DNA of 64,000 nucleotides, from positions 992,001 through 1,056,000 of the forward strand of contig CAXNLE010000001.1 in the NCBI GenBank assembly GCA_964203235.1. The letters run 5' to 3'. The position numbers were made by a program, and so were the translations under genes. This DNA is from BACL27 sp964203235 (lineage in GTDB: Bacteria; Actinomycetota; Acidimicrobiia; Acidimicrobiales; Ilumatobacteraceae). Within the stretch, counting starts at the first letter, position 1; every line of letters begins with the position of its first letter. The notes beneath the pieces are model-generated. The model did no database searches. It worked only from the letters and a program-made list of their open reading frames with translations, and was not told the origin of the DNA. Shown in pieces: positions 42,872 through 52,155 of the stretch.

Positions 42872-43639
42872 TTACTTTTGGTCGCGAATTTGTTTAACAA
42901 TCTCAAGCAGCGCGGGTGTCGCAGCTACAAGTGGCGTGCGGCGATGTGAATGTTCTTGCACGATCAAATCTCGGCCCTGATGCTCAACTACCAATGCACC
43001 TGCCTCTTGACAAATCAATGCGCTCGCTAAATAATCCCAAACACCATGCGTATTGAAATCGATCCACGCGTCAATTACACCGTCGGCGACTAAACAAATA
43101 TCCAATGCCGCTGCACCAAGCGCTCGAAACTGGCCCCATCTTGGTCGCTGCTTTGGAATACCCGATACGCCGACAACTGCTTCGCCAAGATCTACACAAC
43201 TACTTGGTCGCATCGCCTCACCATTATGAAACGCACCACCGCCAGCAGTCGCCCAATATGAATCACTTTGCATCGCTTGATTGACAACAAGCCCAGCGCG
43301 CATGCCATTTTTGTCGATTGCGCACAATGCAGTTGCATACCAAGGCACACCACGACTGGCATTTGTCGAACCATCAAGTGGATCCATTACGACGCAAATA
43401 TCATCATCACCGAATACGCCAGTGATTTCACTTTCTTCAGACAACACGGCCACACCCGCACCATGTAAAACTTCAAGCGCTGCTGCGTCTGCGCGGAGGT
43501 CTACCGAATATTGCGTTTCACGCAAACCTGACAACGACCAATCTTTGTTTGCGCGCAACACGATTGAAACTGCATCAGCCGTTTCTCGGAGTACTGCCAG
43601 AATTGATTCATTTAAACTTGATTTAGATAGCCGTGTCAC
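42872..43639 (-). CDS. Inositol monophosphatase-family phosphatase (possible CysQ)
   Basis: The 255-residue Mg2+-dependent phosphatase has the metal motif DPLDGSTNASRG (about 85-96) preceded by an Glu-containing ESEITGVFGDDD, and the second motif GVWDYLASALICQEAGALV (about 199-217). The family includes inositol monophosphatases and PAP/PAPS phosphatases (CysQ). Its divergence from cysDNC and a sulfotransferase suggests PAP removal after sulfation (inference). It starts the reverse operon that continues into the deacetylases. Confidence 0.85.
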   Translation of the reverse strand: MTRLSKSSLNESILAVLRETADAVSIVLRANKDWSLSGLRETQYSVDLRADAAALEVLHGAGVAVLSEESEITGVFGDDDICVVMDPLDGSTNASRGVPWYATALCAIDKNGMRAGLVVNQAMQSDSYWATAGGGAFHNGEAMRPSSCVDLGEAVVGVSGIPKQRPRWGQFRALGAAALDICLVADGVIDAWIDFNTHGVWDYLASALICQEAGALVVEHQGRDLIVQEHSHRRTPLVAATPALLEIVKQIRDQK

Positions 43640-43751
43640 AATTTGTCCTCTAGAAAATTTCGAAAATTTACATTAATCGCCCGAAGTCACACTAATTGCC
43701 CGATCTATTTGACAGCAGGTATTCGGCTTTTGTCACTCCGGCATTGCTTAA

Positions 43752-43771
43752 ACCCCTAGTCTTATAGGGGT
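43752..43771. promoter_or_regulatory. Inverted repeat overlapping the cysD start
   Basis: ACCCCTA (43752-43758) and TAGGGGT (43765-43771) form a perfect 7-bp inverted repeat around GTCTTA. Its right arm reaches into the cysD GTG start (43770-43772) and contains the only purine-rich ribosome-site-like sequence. It could be an operator or an RNA hairpin that hides the start. Confidence 0.4.
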
Positions 43772-44666
43772 GAAATCGGCATTACGCAGTCTGATTGACG
43801 AGTCGGTCACAATTATCCGCGAAGTCGCCGCAGAATTCGAACGCCCAGCAATGTTGTTCTCAGGCGGAAAAGACTCAGTCGTAATGCTGCACCTCGCAGT
43901 ACGTGCTTTCAGCCCAGCCCGAGTGCCCTTCCCTGTGATGCACATCGACACAGGCCATAACTTCGCCGAAGTTATCGAGTTTCGCGATCGAGCCGTGCGC
44001 GATCTTGATGTTCAACTTATTATTGGCTCAGTTCAGGCATCAATCGACGCTGGTCGGATGCAAGACGCAACTGGGCCGCGCGCGAGTCGCAACCCGCTTC
44101 AAACTGTGACTTTGCTCGACTCAATCAAAGAACACAAGTTTGACGCTGTGTTTGGCGGCGCTCGCCGCGATGAAGAACGCGCTCGCGCTAAAGAACGCGT
44201 CTATTCACATCGCGACGCGTTTGGCCAGTGGGACCCAAAGACACAACGACCAGAACTTTGGGGAATTTATAACGGTCGTCATAAGCCCGGTGAACATTTT
44301 AGAATTTTTCCGATTTCAAACTGGACAGAATTGGATATTTGGCAATTCGTTGCCGACTACAACATCGATTTACCAAGTATTTATTATGCTCACCGTCGTC
44401 AAGTGTTTCGCCGTGACAATATGTGGATGGCGGTTTCACCATTTTTGCAACCCGAAGAAGGCGAAACCGTGTCCGAAGAACTCGTGCGGTTTCGTACTGT
44501 TGGAGATGCAACTTGCACTGCCGCAATTGAATCAAGCGCTGCATCAATTGACCAAGTGATCGCCGAAACCTCAGTTGCTCGCATCACCGAGCGAGGTGCG
44601 ACTCGAGCCGATGACCGAATCTCAGAAGCCGGAATGGAAGATCGCAAGCGAACGGGATACTTCTGA
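43770..44666 (+). CDS. cysD: Sulfate adenylyltransferase subunit 2
   Basis: The 298-residue PP-loop ATP pyrophosphatase activates sulfate to APS together with CysN. Motifs are MLFSGGKDSVVMLHLA (PP-loop SGGKDS, about 28-43), FPVMHIDTGHNFAEVIEFRD, FGGARRDEERARAKER and the C-terminal KRTGYF. The GTG start gives the usual CysD N terminus (LIDESVTIIREVAAEF). Its TGA overlaps the cysN ATG by one base. Confidence 0.96.
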   Translation: MKSALRSLIDESVTIIREVAAEFERPAMLFSGGKDSVVMLHLAVRAFSPARVPFPVMHIDTGHNFAEVIEFRDRAVRDLDVQLIIGSVQASIDAGRMQDATGPRASRNPLQTVTLLDSIKEHKFDAVFGGARRDEERARAKERVYSHRDAFGQWDPKTQRPELWGIYNGRHKPGEHFRIFPISNWTELDIWQFVADYNIDLPSIYYAHRRQVFRRDNMWMAVSPFLQPEEGETVSEELVRFRTVGDATCTAAIESSAASIDQVIAETSVARITERGATRADDRISEAGMEDRKRTGYF

Positions 44667-45922
44667 TGGATCGCCTGCATTTCGCAACCGTCGGATCAGT
44701 TGATGATGGCAAATCAACTTTGATCGGCCGTCTGCTTTACGACTCAAAAAGTATTTTTGAAGATCAGCTTGAACACATTGAGGCAGTTAGCAAACGCCGC
44801 GGAGATGACTATGTCGACTTGTCACTTTTAACGGACGGTCTTCGCGCCGAACGCGAACAAGGCATCACGATTGATGTTGCATATCGTTACTTCGCAACGC
44901 CCAAGCGAAGTTTTATAATCGCCGACTGCCCCGGCCACATTCAATACACGCGCAACATGATCACCGGTGCTTCAAATGCAGATTTGGCGATCGTGCTTGT
45001 TGATGCACGAACTGGTGTCGTTGAACAAACTCGTCGCCATAGTTTGCTTGTTTCTTTACTTGGCGTACCGCATCTAGTGATCTGCGTCAACAAAATGGAT
45101 TTGGTTGAATACGATCAAGCAATATTTGACAAAATCCGCGAAGAGTTTGAAACTTTTGCGTCGCGTCTTGATTTGCGTGATGTGACTTTTTTGCCGATCA
45201 GCGCACTTGCTGGTGACAATGTCGTTAGCCGTTCAGCAAACATGTCGTGGTTTGAAGGGCCGACGCTGTTACATCATCTTGAAAATATTTATATTGCTAG
45301 TGATGACAATCGAATCGATACACGGTTTCCGGTGCAATATGTAATTAGACCACAACGCGCTGACACACCTGACTACCGCGGATATGCGGGGCGCGTTGCA
45401 GGAGGCATGTTGCGAGTCGGCGATGACATTATGGTTTTGCCGTCTGGCTTAACCAGCACAATCACTGGCATTGACTCACCCAACGGTCCGGTCACACAGG
45501 CCGAACCTGGTCAGGCCGTCACAGTTTTATTGAAAGATGATCTTTCGATTACTCGCGGTGACATGTTGTGTCGGCCAAACAATCGCCCACGAACATCTCA
45601 AGAACTAGAGGCGATGCTGTGTTGGATGGACGATGCAGCGCCGCTACAACTAGACAAGATCTACACGGTCAAGCACACGACGAAACTCGCGCGGGGCAAA
45701 GTATCAAGTGTTTTGTATCGACTAGATATTTCGAATCTCCATCGTGAGACAGATGTTAAAGACTTGAAGTTCAACGAGATTGGTCGCGTAACAATACACA
45801 CGACTAGCCCACTATTTTTTGACGATTACCACCAGAATCGCACAACTGGCTCATTTATTCTTGTTGACGAATCGTCGGGTCAAACAGTTGCTGCTGGCAT
45901 GTTGCTTTCGCCAAGATCTTGA
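44666..45922 (+). CDS. cysN: Sulfate adenylyltransferase subunit 1 (GTPase)
   Basis: The 418-residue EF-Tu-like GTPase couples GTP hydrolysis to APS formation. Visible are the P-loop GSVDDGKST, switch region REQGITIDVAYRYF, DCPGH, NKMD and two beta-barrel domains after residue ~230. It is the stand-alone form without a fused APS kinase domain, the kinase being encoded next. It overlaps cysD by one base. Confidence 0.96.
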   Translation: MDRLHFATVGSVDDGKSTLIGRLLYDSKSIFEDQLEHIEAVSKRRGDDYVDLSLLTDGLRAEREQGITIDVAYRYFATPKRSFIIADCPGHIQYTRNMITGASNADLAIVLVDARTGVVEQTRRHSLLVSLLGVPHLVICVNKMDLVEYDQAIFDKIREEFETFASRLDLRDVTFLPISALAGDNVVSRSANMSWFEGPTLLHHLENIYIASDDNRIDTRFPVQYVIRPQRADTPDYRGYAGRVAGGMLRVGDDIMVLPSGLTSTITGIDSPNGPVTQAEPGQAVTVLLKDDLSITRGDMLCRPNNRPRTSQELEAMLCWMDDAAPLQLDKIYTVKHTTKLARGKVSSVLYRLDISNLHRETDVKDLKFNEIGRVTIHTTSPLFFDDYHQNRTTGSFILVDESSGQTVAAGMLLSPRS

Positions 45923-45935
45923 ACCGCAGTTTCGC

Positions 45936-46577
45936 ATGAACATCTCGAGCGAGTCGAATCAGGCGAGTCAGGCGAGTCATCCTGGCCAGCCAATTTGGCA
46001 TGAGCCTGGAGTAACTCGTTCGCAACGCTGGAACAAACACGGTCTCGTTGGTGCAACTATCTGGCTCACGGGGCTATCGGGCTCAGGCAAATCAACCATC
46101 GCCACAGAACTAGCTCGCGAGCTTATGAAGACAAGTCGACTCGCGTATGTTTTAGATGCCGACAACGTTCGCCTTGGCCTCAACTCAGATCTTGGCTATA
46201 GCAACGAGGACCGCGCCGAAAATATTCGCCGAATGGCTGAGGTTGCATGTTTATTTGCCGACTCGGGCACTGTAGCGATTGTGCCGATCATCTCGCCATT
46301 CATCGCATCTCGTGAACATGCCCGCAAAATTCACAAAGAACGTCAACTGCGTTTTATCGAGGTTCATGTCGCAACCTCACTTGAAGAGTGCGAACGACGC
46401 GACACAAAAGGCTTGTACGCCAAGGTTCGTAGCGGAGACATGACGGGTCTGAGCGGCGTAGATAGCCCATACGAAGCGCCCGAATCACCTGATGTAGTTG
46501 TCGGGCTCGTTAGCGAATCTTTGCAAGAATCAGTAGCGATGATTTTGTCAAAATTACTCGTTAAAGCCGGCTCGTGA
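45936..46577 (+). CDS. cysC: Adenylylsulfate (APS) kinase
   Basis: About 213 residues from the ATG at 45936, 13 nt after cysN; the longer frame back to 45819 lies inside cysN and is not homologous. The P-loop GLSGSGKST, LDADNVRLGLNSDLGYS, NIRRMAEVACLFADSG and IEVHVATSLEECERRDTKGLY are diagnostic of CysC. It makes PAPS from APS. With no PAPS reductase gene in the window and a sulfotransferase next, PAPS here may serve sulfation. Stop is TGA. Confidence 0.95.
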   Translation: MNISSESNQASQASHPGQPIWHEPGVTRSQRWNKHGLVGATIWLTGLSGSGKSTIATELARELMKTSRLAYVLDADNVRLGLNSDLGYSNEDRAENIRRMAEVACLFADSGTVAIVPIISPFIASREHARKIHKERQLRFIEVHVATSLEECERRDTKGLYAKVRSGDMTGLSGVDSPYEAPESPDVVVGLVSESLQESVAMILSKLLVKAGS

Positions 46578-46593
46578 AAGTATATTTCTCGCA

Positions 46594-47553
46594 GTGATCA
46601 GCGAAAAAGAATTTCCACTTAAGGCATACGCCGGTTTCATTTTGGTTGCGCCGAGTCTGAAAATTATGTACTGCCCAACTACCAAAGTTGCTTGCAGCAG
46701 TATCAAAATGTTGCTCGCCAAAGCCAGCGGATCATACGATCAGTCACGACTCGACCGATTAATCAGCCCGCACATGGCACGCTCGCAAACGATTCACGAA
46801 CTGGGCGTAAGTGGACTAACAAAGCTCATTGACATGAAGGCTAAGCAGATCGACGAAATTTTGCATTCACCAGATTGGCTTCGTGTTTATGCAACTCGTG
46901 ACCCGTTATCTCGCGCTTACTCGGCATGGGAAAACCGGATTTTCTCTCGTGCTCCAGGTACACCAGAAATGGCAATTGAACTTTGCCAAGATCAACTAGT
47001 CGACAGTCGCATCAACATCACTGAGAGTTTTGCGCTATTTGCCAAAATGATCTCTGAGCGAACAAACGAGTTCATGGAAGACCATCATTTTTTGCCACAG
47101 TCACACATTGTTCACCCCGACAAATTCAACTACAACATGAAAGTTCGCGTTGAGCAACCATCCGAAATGCAAACACTGGTCGACGAAGTAAATCGTCGTG
47201 CTGGCACTGCACTAACTCTCGAACGACACAATGTTGGTTTTGGTATCAAACTCGACCAAGTTTGCGATCAACATACGGCGAACCGATTGCAAGCCGTATA
47301 CGCAATGGATTATGAAATGTTTCAATTTGAAACTCGCGCGTTTCCAGCAACTATTGCACCACTGGTTTTGAGCGCTACTGAAACGGCGATGCTGCGAGGA
47401 TTTCGTGCGTCTATTGAACGATTGCAAGCAGTTTCGTTTACGGCAAGGTCGCTGACCGGTTTTCGCTTCGGCTGGAGACAGATCTACAAATCAATCGTCC
47501 GCAATGTATCTTTTGGCAAGAAATATAACGACCCGCAAAATCTGTTCTGGTAA
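46594..47553 (+). CDS. Sulfotransferase, Sulfotransfer_2-like (carbohydrate type)
   Basis: The 319-residue protein has a 5'-phosphosulfate-binding motif YCPTTKVACSSIKMLL (26-41), close to the xKVACTxxK loop of carbohydrate sulfotransferases, and a 3'-phosphate motif YATRDPLSRAYSAWENR (about 99-115). The basic C-terminal ~50 residues (RFGWRQIYKSIVRN) are unassigned. It would transfer sulfate from PAPS to a glycan or other acceptor. It starts (GTG) 16 nt after cysC, in operon with the PAPS-producing genes. No TM or signal segment is evident, so a cytoplasmic acceptor is likely. Confidence 0.82.
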   Translation: MISEKEFPLKAYAGFILVAPSLKIMYCPTTKVACSSIKMLLAKASGSYDQSRLDRLISPHMARSQTIHELGVSGLTKLIDMKAKQIDEILHSPDWLRVYATRDPLSRAYSAWENRIFSRAPGTPEMAIELCQDQLVDSRINITESFALFAKMISERTNEFMEDHHFLPQSHIVHPDKFNYNMKVRVEQPSEMQTLVDEVNRRAGTALTLERHNVGFGIKLDQVCDQHTANRLQAVYAMDYEMFQFETRAFPATIAPLVLSATETAMLRGFRASIERLQAVSFTARSLTGFRFGWRQIYKSIVRNVSFGKKYNDPQNLFW

Positions 47554-47562
47554 TTGTTGACG

Positions 47563-48117
47563 ATGAGCACATTTAATACAGCTAACGCACAAATAGCCAA
47601 GATCGGCATTGTCACAGTTTCAGATCGTGCTTCGGCTGGCGTTTACGAAGATCGTGGCGGCCCAGCAATTCACGAATATTTCACCAAACATCTCTCATCA
47701 TCTTGGCAACCAGTTGCGCGAGTAGTTGCCGACGAGATCGACTTAATTACAGCAGCATTGCGCGAACTCGCTGACGTTGAAAAGTGCTGTCTGATTGTAA
47801 CAACCGGCGGCACGGGCCCAGCAGTTCGCGACATCACACCCGAAGCAACAGAACAAGTTTGCGAAAAGATGATGCCAGGTTTCGGCGAATTAATGCGGGC
47901 GACTTCGCTGAAGGTTGTGCCGACTGCAATTCTCTCTCGTCAAACTGCTGGCATTCGAGGCGGCGCACTAATTATAAATTTGCCGGGCAAGCCATCGTCA
48001 ATAAGTGAATGTCTCGATGCAGTGATGCCTGCAGTGCCCTACTGCATTGACCTGATCGATGGCCCACGTCTCGAACTGACTAACGGTCTTGTTGCGTTTC
48101 GCCCCAAGGGCAAATAA
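47563..48117 (+). CDS. Molybdopterin adenylyltransferase, MogA/MoaB family
   Basis: About 184 residues from the ATG at 47563 (MSTFNTA); a TTG nine bases earlier is also in frame. The family motif IVTTGGTGPAVRDITPEA (about 85-102) and GIVTVSDRASAGVYEDRGGPAI at the N terminus identify a MoCF-binding protein, which adenylylates molybdopterin before molybdenum insertion. It follows the sulfotransferase by 9 nt, so it is co-transcribed with the sulfate genes. It complements modABC and fdhD elsewhere in the window. Confidence 0.92.
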   Translation: MSTFNTANAQIAKIGIVTVSDRASAGVYEDRGGPAIHEYFTKHLSSSWQPVARVVADEIDLITAALRELADVEKCCLIVTTGGTGPAVRDITPEATEQVCEKMMPGFGELMRATSLKVVPTAILSRQTAGIRGGALIINLPGKPSSISECLDAVMPAVPYCIDLIDGPRLELTNGLVAFRPKGK

Positions 48118-48133
48118 AAAATCGCGAATAGTT

Positions 48134-49375
48134 TTAGTGTGGCTCGCCCGGCCTAAAGGGCACTCCAGCCATTGCTGGCGGTCGCAGTCGTTGAGTCGCA
48201 GTAGCCAAAACAATTAATGTGACAACGTAAGGCAAAGACTGCGTTAGCGATTCTGGAACCGTGTCGATAGTTCGATATGCGACTGTCGAAAGCAGGAAGG
48301 CACAAAGTGTTACAAGAACCTGACTGTGCTTACGTCTGATTATGGCGTAGATAAGAAATGCTCCAGACATGGAGGCAATCAACAAGAACAGCGCAGTGAT
48401 TGAGTCTGATGCGACAAGTTTTATCCCCTCGGCGTAACCAAACAACATTGCGCCGGTCAAGATTCCACTTGGACGCCAGTTACCGAAAATCATGGTCGCG
48501 AGTCCGATAAAGCCACGACCTGCAGTTTGACCTTGGCGATAATAAGACGAAGCGACGATTGAAAGTGTGCCACCTGCCAAACCTGCGAGCCCACCACTAA
48601 TTAATAAACCGTAATATCGCAAGCGATTTACTTTTATACCAAGACTCTCAGCGGCAACTGGCGATTCGCCTGAAGACCGCAAACGCAAACCAAAACGCGT
48701 TCGCCATAAAACCCATGCCGACACTGGCACAACAATTATCGCAATCACCGTTGCCCATGAAATACTGTGCGTCAAACCACGAGCGATACCGCCGAGGTCT
48801 CCAAGAATGAACCATCGTTGTGACTCTAGCCAGCCTAATAAATCTGGTGACTTCCAACCAGCGATTTCTCCACCAGAAAGAACTGGCAAATTGAATTTCG
48901 GCAGTGCTGACTTTTGCGGTGGAGATTGGCTAATTCCTCCGCCTTTCTTTCCGACATAAACGAGCTCACTCAAATATCGCACACCGAAGTAGGCAAACAA
49001 ATTGATTACCACACCAGAAATTACTTGATCAATATTGAACCGAACGGTGGCGACAGCATGCACCAACCCGCCAAACATGCCACCCAAAATTGCAAACAGT
49101 AATCCGGCCCACGGACCAAATTGCCACGCACCCCACGCGCCAAACCATGTTCCAAAAATCATCATGCCTTCAATGCCGATATTTAAAACTCCGCAGCGTT
49201 CGGCCCAAAGTCCGGCCATACCAGCGAGAAGAATGGGCACTGTCAAACGCAGTGCTGTGCCAATTGTGTCTGACGATGTCAATGCATCTTGATCAGTCCA
49301 CAAACGTACAGTCGAAATAATCGCCAACGCAACCGAAATTAATACAAATAGTCTTAAATTCTTTGACTGTGTCAT
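48134..49375 (-). CDS. BMP-type (nucleoside-like) ABC transporter permease 2
   Basis: The 413-residue permease belongs to the BPD_transp_2 family (YufQ/NupQ type) with about ten TM segments. Family features are LRLTVPILLAGMAGLWAERCGVLNIGIEGMMIFG (in parts) and LRLRSSGESPVAAESLGIKV. It is longer than usual because of a C-terminal extension with extra hydrophobic segments (SQVLVTLCAFLLSTVAYRTI). It overlaps the other permease by 4 bp and is last in the operon. Such systems import purine nucleosides or related solutes. Confidence 0.9.
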   Translation of the reverse strand: MTQSKNLRLFVLISVALAIISTVRLWTDQDALTSSDTIGTALRLTVPILLAGMAGLWAERCGVLNIGIEGMMIFGTWFGAWGAWQFGPWAGLLFAILGGMFGGLVHAVATVRFNIDQVISGVVINLFAYFGVRYLSELVYVGKKGGGISQSPPQKSALPKFNLPVLSGGEIAGWKSPDLLGWLESQRWFILGDLGGIARGLTHSISWATVIAIIVVPVSAWVLWRTRFGLRLRSSGESPVAAESLGIKVNRLRYYGLLISGGLAGLAGGTLSIVASSYYRQGQTAGRGFIGLATMIFGNWRPSGILTGAMLFGYAEGIKLVASDSITALFLLIASMSGAFLIYAIIRRKHSQVLVTLCAFLLSTVAYRTIDTVPESLTQSLPYVVTLIVLATATQRLRPPAMAGVPFRPGEPH

Positions 49376-50481
49376 GGCTTTACGTCCAGGCTTTTCGGCG
49401 TCAAGGCTGCTTGCTCAGCGATTTTTCGGTTGAACCGCCTTGACGATGCTTCGTTTACAATCACTACGACGAGCACAATGATCGCTTGAATAACTTTGAC
49501 GATTGAACTAGGTATTTCAGAAAGTTGAAGAACTGCTGAAGTTGAGTCAAGAAACCCGAACAACATTGCTGCGACGATAATTCCAAACGGATGATTCCGA
49601 CCCAATAATGCAACCGTGATCCCGGCGAAACCAAACTGTGTCGGAGTCGATGACGGTCCATACGCATAGACATCACCTATCACCGATGGCATTGCAACCA
49701 GTCCTGCAACTGCACCTGACAATAAAAGGGCAAATAAAATCATTCGATTGGCTGGTATGCCTGCTGTGCGCGCCGCGATCGGGTTAAGCCCACTGGCTCG
49801 AAGCTGAAAGCCAAATCGACTTCGAAATACGATAACCCAATAGAGAAAAGCCACAAACAGCGCGACTATAAACATTCCGTTGAGCCGATCGTTAACTAGG
49901 TCTGGCATGCGCCCACTAGGTGCAATTTCTGTAGTTTTTACATTCAAACCACCGTCAGAATTATCACGAAAGAAAGTCTCAAAAATCCACTGAATAAATG
50001 ACAAAGCAATGTAGTTGAGCATGATCGTTGAAATCACTTCATTAATCCCACGAGTAATTTTTAAAATTGCAGCGATGCTGGCCCATGCGGCACCTGAAAC
50101 CATCGCCACAATCAATATAGACAACACATGCAAAGGTGCTGGCAATGAAACATGAGTGCCCATTTCGGCAGCGATTAGCGCAGCAAATAAATACTGTCCT
50201 TCAACGCCGATATTAAATAAATTCATTTTGAAACCAATCGAAACTGCGATTGCGCTAAAAATCAGAGGTGTCGCTCGTTTTAGCATTTCAAGAAATTTCT
50301 CGCTTGTTAGACCTGTTTCCAAAATCTTTCCATATGCCATCAAAGGATTCTTGCCAGTAATAAGCAAAAGCACGCCACAAATAACTAGAGCGAGAATTAT
50401 TGCTGCAACAGAACTTCCAAGTGTGTTTAGTGACTTGCGCATTGAGTCAAAATCACGCGTCGAAGAAAGTTGCTGATTCAC
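49372..50481 (-). CDS. BMP-type (nucleoside-like) ABC transporter permease 1
   Basis: The 369-residue BPD_transp_2 permease (YufP/NupP type) shows FSAIAVSIGFKMNLFNIGVEGQ (in parts), GINEVISTIMLNYIALSFIQW and FQLRASGLNPIAARTAGI, the family's cytoplasmic loop. Its N terminus has one TM helix after a cytoplasmic segment. It overlaps both flanking genes by 4 bp and pairs with the 48134-49375 permease. Confidence 0.91.
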   Translation of the reverse strand: MNQQLSSTRDFDSMRKSLNTLGSSVAAIILALVICGVLLLITGKNPLMAYGKILETGLTSEKFLEMLKRATPLIFSAIAVSIGFKMNLFNIGVEGQYLFAALIAAEMGTHVSLPAPLHVLSILIVAMVSGAAWASIAAILKITRGINEVISTIMLNYIALSFIQWIFETFFRDNSDGGLNVKTTEIAPSGRMPDLVNDRLNGMFIVALFVAFLYWVIVFRSRFGFQLRASGLNPIAARTAGIPANRMILFALLLSGAVAGLVAMPSVIGDVYAYGPSSTPTQFGFAGITVALLGRNHPFGIIVAAMLFGFLDSTSAVLQLSEIPSSIVKVIQAIIVLVVVIVNEASSRRFNRKIAEQAALTPKSLDVKP

Positions 50482-52043
50482 TGCGTGCCCGTCATATATT
50501 TTCCGAGAATTTGCGGGGTTGCGCTTTTTGGGTCAAGTTCGGCGGATATTTCGCCGTCAAACATAACAAGAATCCTGTCAGAGAGACCCAAAACTTCTTC
50601 AAGATCAGCAGAAACAAGCAACACTGACATGCCGGCATCTCGCGATCGGCGAATTTCTTCCCAGACTGCGGCCTGTGCACCTACATCGATTCCACGAGTT
50701 GGATGAGCTGCAATCAATACTTTCGGAGTAGTTGCGAGATTACGACCGACGACAAGTTTTTGTTGATTACCACCTGAGAGTACAAACGCTGGAACAAGTT
50801 CACTCGGTGTCATCACACCAAATCGCTCAATTATTTCTCGACACGATTTTTGAGCCGCCTTAACGTCAATCATTGGTCCGCGAGAAAGTGTCGATTCATG
50901 ACCCAATAGCCCGTTCTCCCAAAGCGACGCAGCAAGCATCAACCCTTCTCGATGACGGTCAAAAGGAATATACGCCATTCCTTGGTCAAGTCTTTCGCGA
51001 ACATTTAAGTTGCTCGCATCTTTTCCGGCAATTTCTACGGTGCCCTGAATATCGACTAGCCCGAGAAGTGCCTCGCATAGTTCGAATTGGCCGTTTCCAT
51101 CTACCCCTGCAACGCCGATGATCTCACTTTCAAAAATATCAAACGACACGTTTCGAACCGGATTCTTGCGGGCTTTGGCAACAACAGTTAAGTTGCGCGC
51201 TGACAATTGAATTTTTTCTCCGACTTTTGTTGTGCGTTCTCCGTGACTCGGCAGATCAGAACCAACCATCAGTTCGGCAAGTTTTAAACGATCAACCGAT
51301 TTAGGTGAGACAGTCGCAACTGTTGAACCCTGGCGAATCACCGTTATCTGATCAGAGATTGATAACACCTCATCAAGTTTGTGTGAGATAAACAAAATCG
51401 TCGTTCCATTTGCAACAAGTTTTCGAAGATTTGTAAATAACTCATCAACTTCTTGCGGCACTAGAACTGCTGTTGGCTCGTCTAAAACCAAAATCTCGGC
51501 GCCGCGAAACAATACTTTCAAAATTTCGACTCGTTGCCGTTGACCAACACCCAAATCAGAAATCGGAAGATCTAGATCAATTTCAACGCCAATTGATGTC
51601 GCCAAATCTTTGACTCGCTTACGCGCATCGCCGAGCGAAAGTACTCCATACTTGGTTGGCTCAGAGCCAAGGATAATGTTTTCAAGCACCGTCAAGTTAT
51701 CCGCGAGCATAAAGTGCTGATGCACCATGCCAATACCAGCAGACATCGCCTCGCTTGGTGACTTAAATTGAGTTATCACTCCGTTGATGGCAATCGTTCC
51801 TGAATCGGGTTGATGAAGGCCATACAGAATCTTCATCAAAGTTGATTTGCCAGCTCCGTTTTCGCCGACAATCGCATGAATTGTTGCGCGATCGATTTCG
51901 AGCGAAATATCGCGATTCGCAATCACACCCGGGAAGCTTTTACTTATGTTTGTAAGCTCAACAACCCTGACACCATCTGTCGCTGAGTTCAGTTTCGGCT
52001 TCACACTCCCCGATTGCATTCCGCAAGTCTGACATACCACCAT
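50478..52043 (-). CDS. BMP-type ABC transporter ATPase, two ABC domains
   Basis: The 521-residue protein has two ABC cassettes as in sugar/nucleoside (RbsA/YufO) importers. Domain 1 contains GENGAGKST (about 57-65), LGVGQRQRVEI and VLDEPTAVL. Domain 2 has a degenerate P-loop VAGVDGNGQ, LSGGNQQKLVVGR and HPTRGIDVG, the usual asymmetry in this family. The start is uncertain: ATG at 52043 or residue 9 (52019); neither has a clear ribosome site. A terminator hairpin precedes it, after the binding-protein gene. Confidence 0.92.
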   Translation of the reverse strand: MVVCQTCGMQSGSVKPKLNSATDGVRVVELTNISKSFPGVIANRDISLEIDRATIHAIVGENGAGKSTLMKILYGLHQPDSGTIAINGVITQFKSPSEAMSAGIGMVHQHFMLADNLTVLENIILGSEPTKYGVLSLGDARKRVKDLATSIGVEIDLDLPISDLGVGQRQRVEILKVLFRGAEILVLDEPTAVLVPQEVDELFTNLRKLVANGTTILFISHKLDEVLSISDQITVIRQGSTVATVSPKSVDRLKLAELMVGSDLPSHGERTTKVGEKIQLSARNLTVVAKARKNPVRNVSFDIFESEIIGVAGVDGNGQFELCEALLGLVDIQGTVEIAGKDASNLNVRERLDQGMAYIPFDRHREGLMLAASLWENGLLGHESTLSRGPMIDVKAAQKSCREIIERFGVMTPSELVPAFVLSGGNQQKLVVGRNLATTPKVLIAAHPTRGIDVGAQAAVWEEIRRSRDAGMSVLLVSADLEEVLGLSDRILVMFDGEISAELDPKSATPQILGKYMTGTQ

Positions 52044-52097
52044 AAATTTTTCAATTTAAAGAGTTTCATTGCAGCGAAGATTCGGTACAAAAAAATA

Positions 52098-52128
52098 CGG
52101 GGGCCTGAGTCAATGACCCAAGCCCCCG
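52098..52128 (-). terminator. Intrinsic terminator/attenuator after the BMP binding-protein gene
   Basis: A long GC-rich hairpin (outer stem CGGGGGC/GCCCCCG, 13 of 15 positions paired) is followed on the reverse strand by a run of seven T (complement of the A tract at 52089-52095). It is 28 nt after the binding-protein stop and before the ATPase gene, as in the peptide importer at 6.2 kb. Confidence 0.88.
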
Positions 52129-52155
52129 CAGTTAATTTAAATTATTAATTTTTAA

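Noticed and set aside
43640..43769. Possible sulfur or SAM riboswitch before cysD
   Set aside because: The 130-bp divergent gap shows only the short inverted repeat at the start; no known riboswitch architecture is visible.
45819..45935. Longer N terminus for cysC
   Set aside because: These 39 codons overlap cysN out of frame and are not CysC-like; the ATG at 45936 directly follows the cysN stop.
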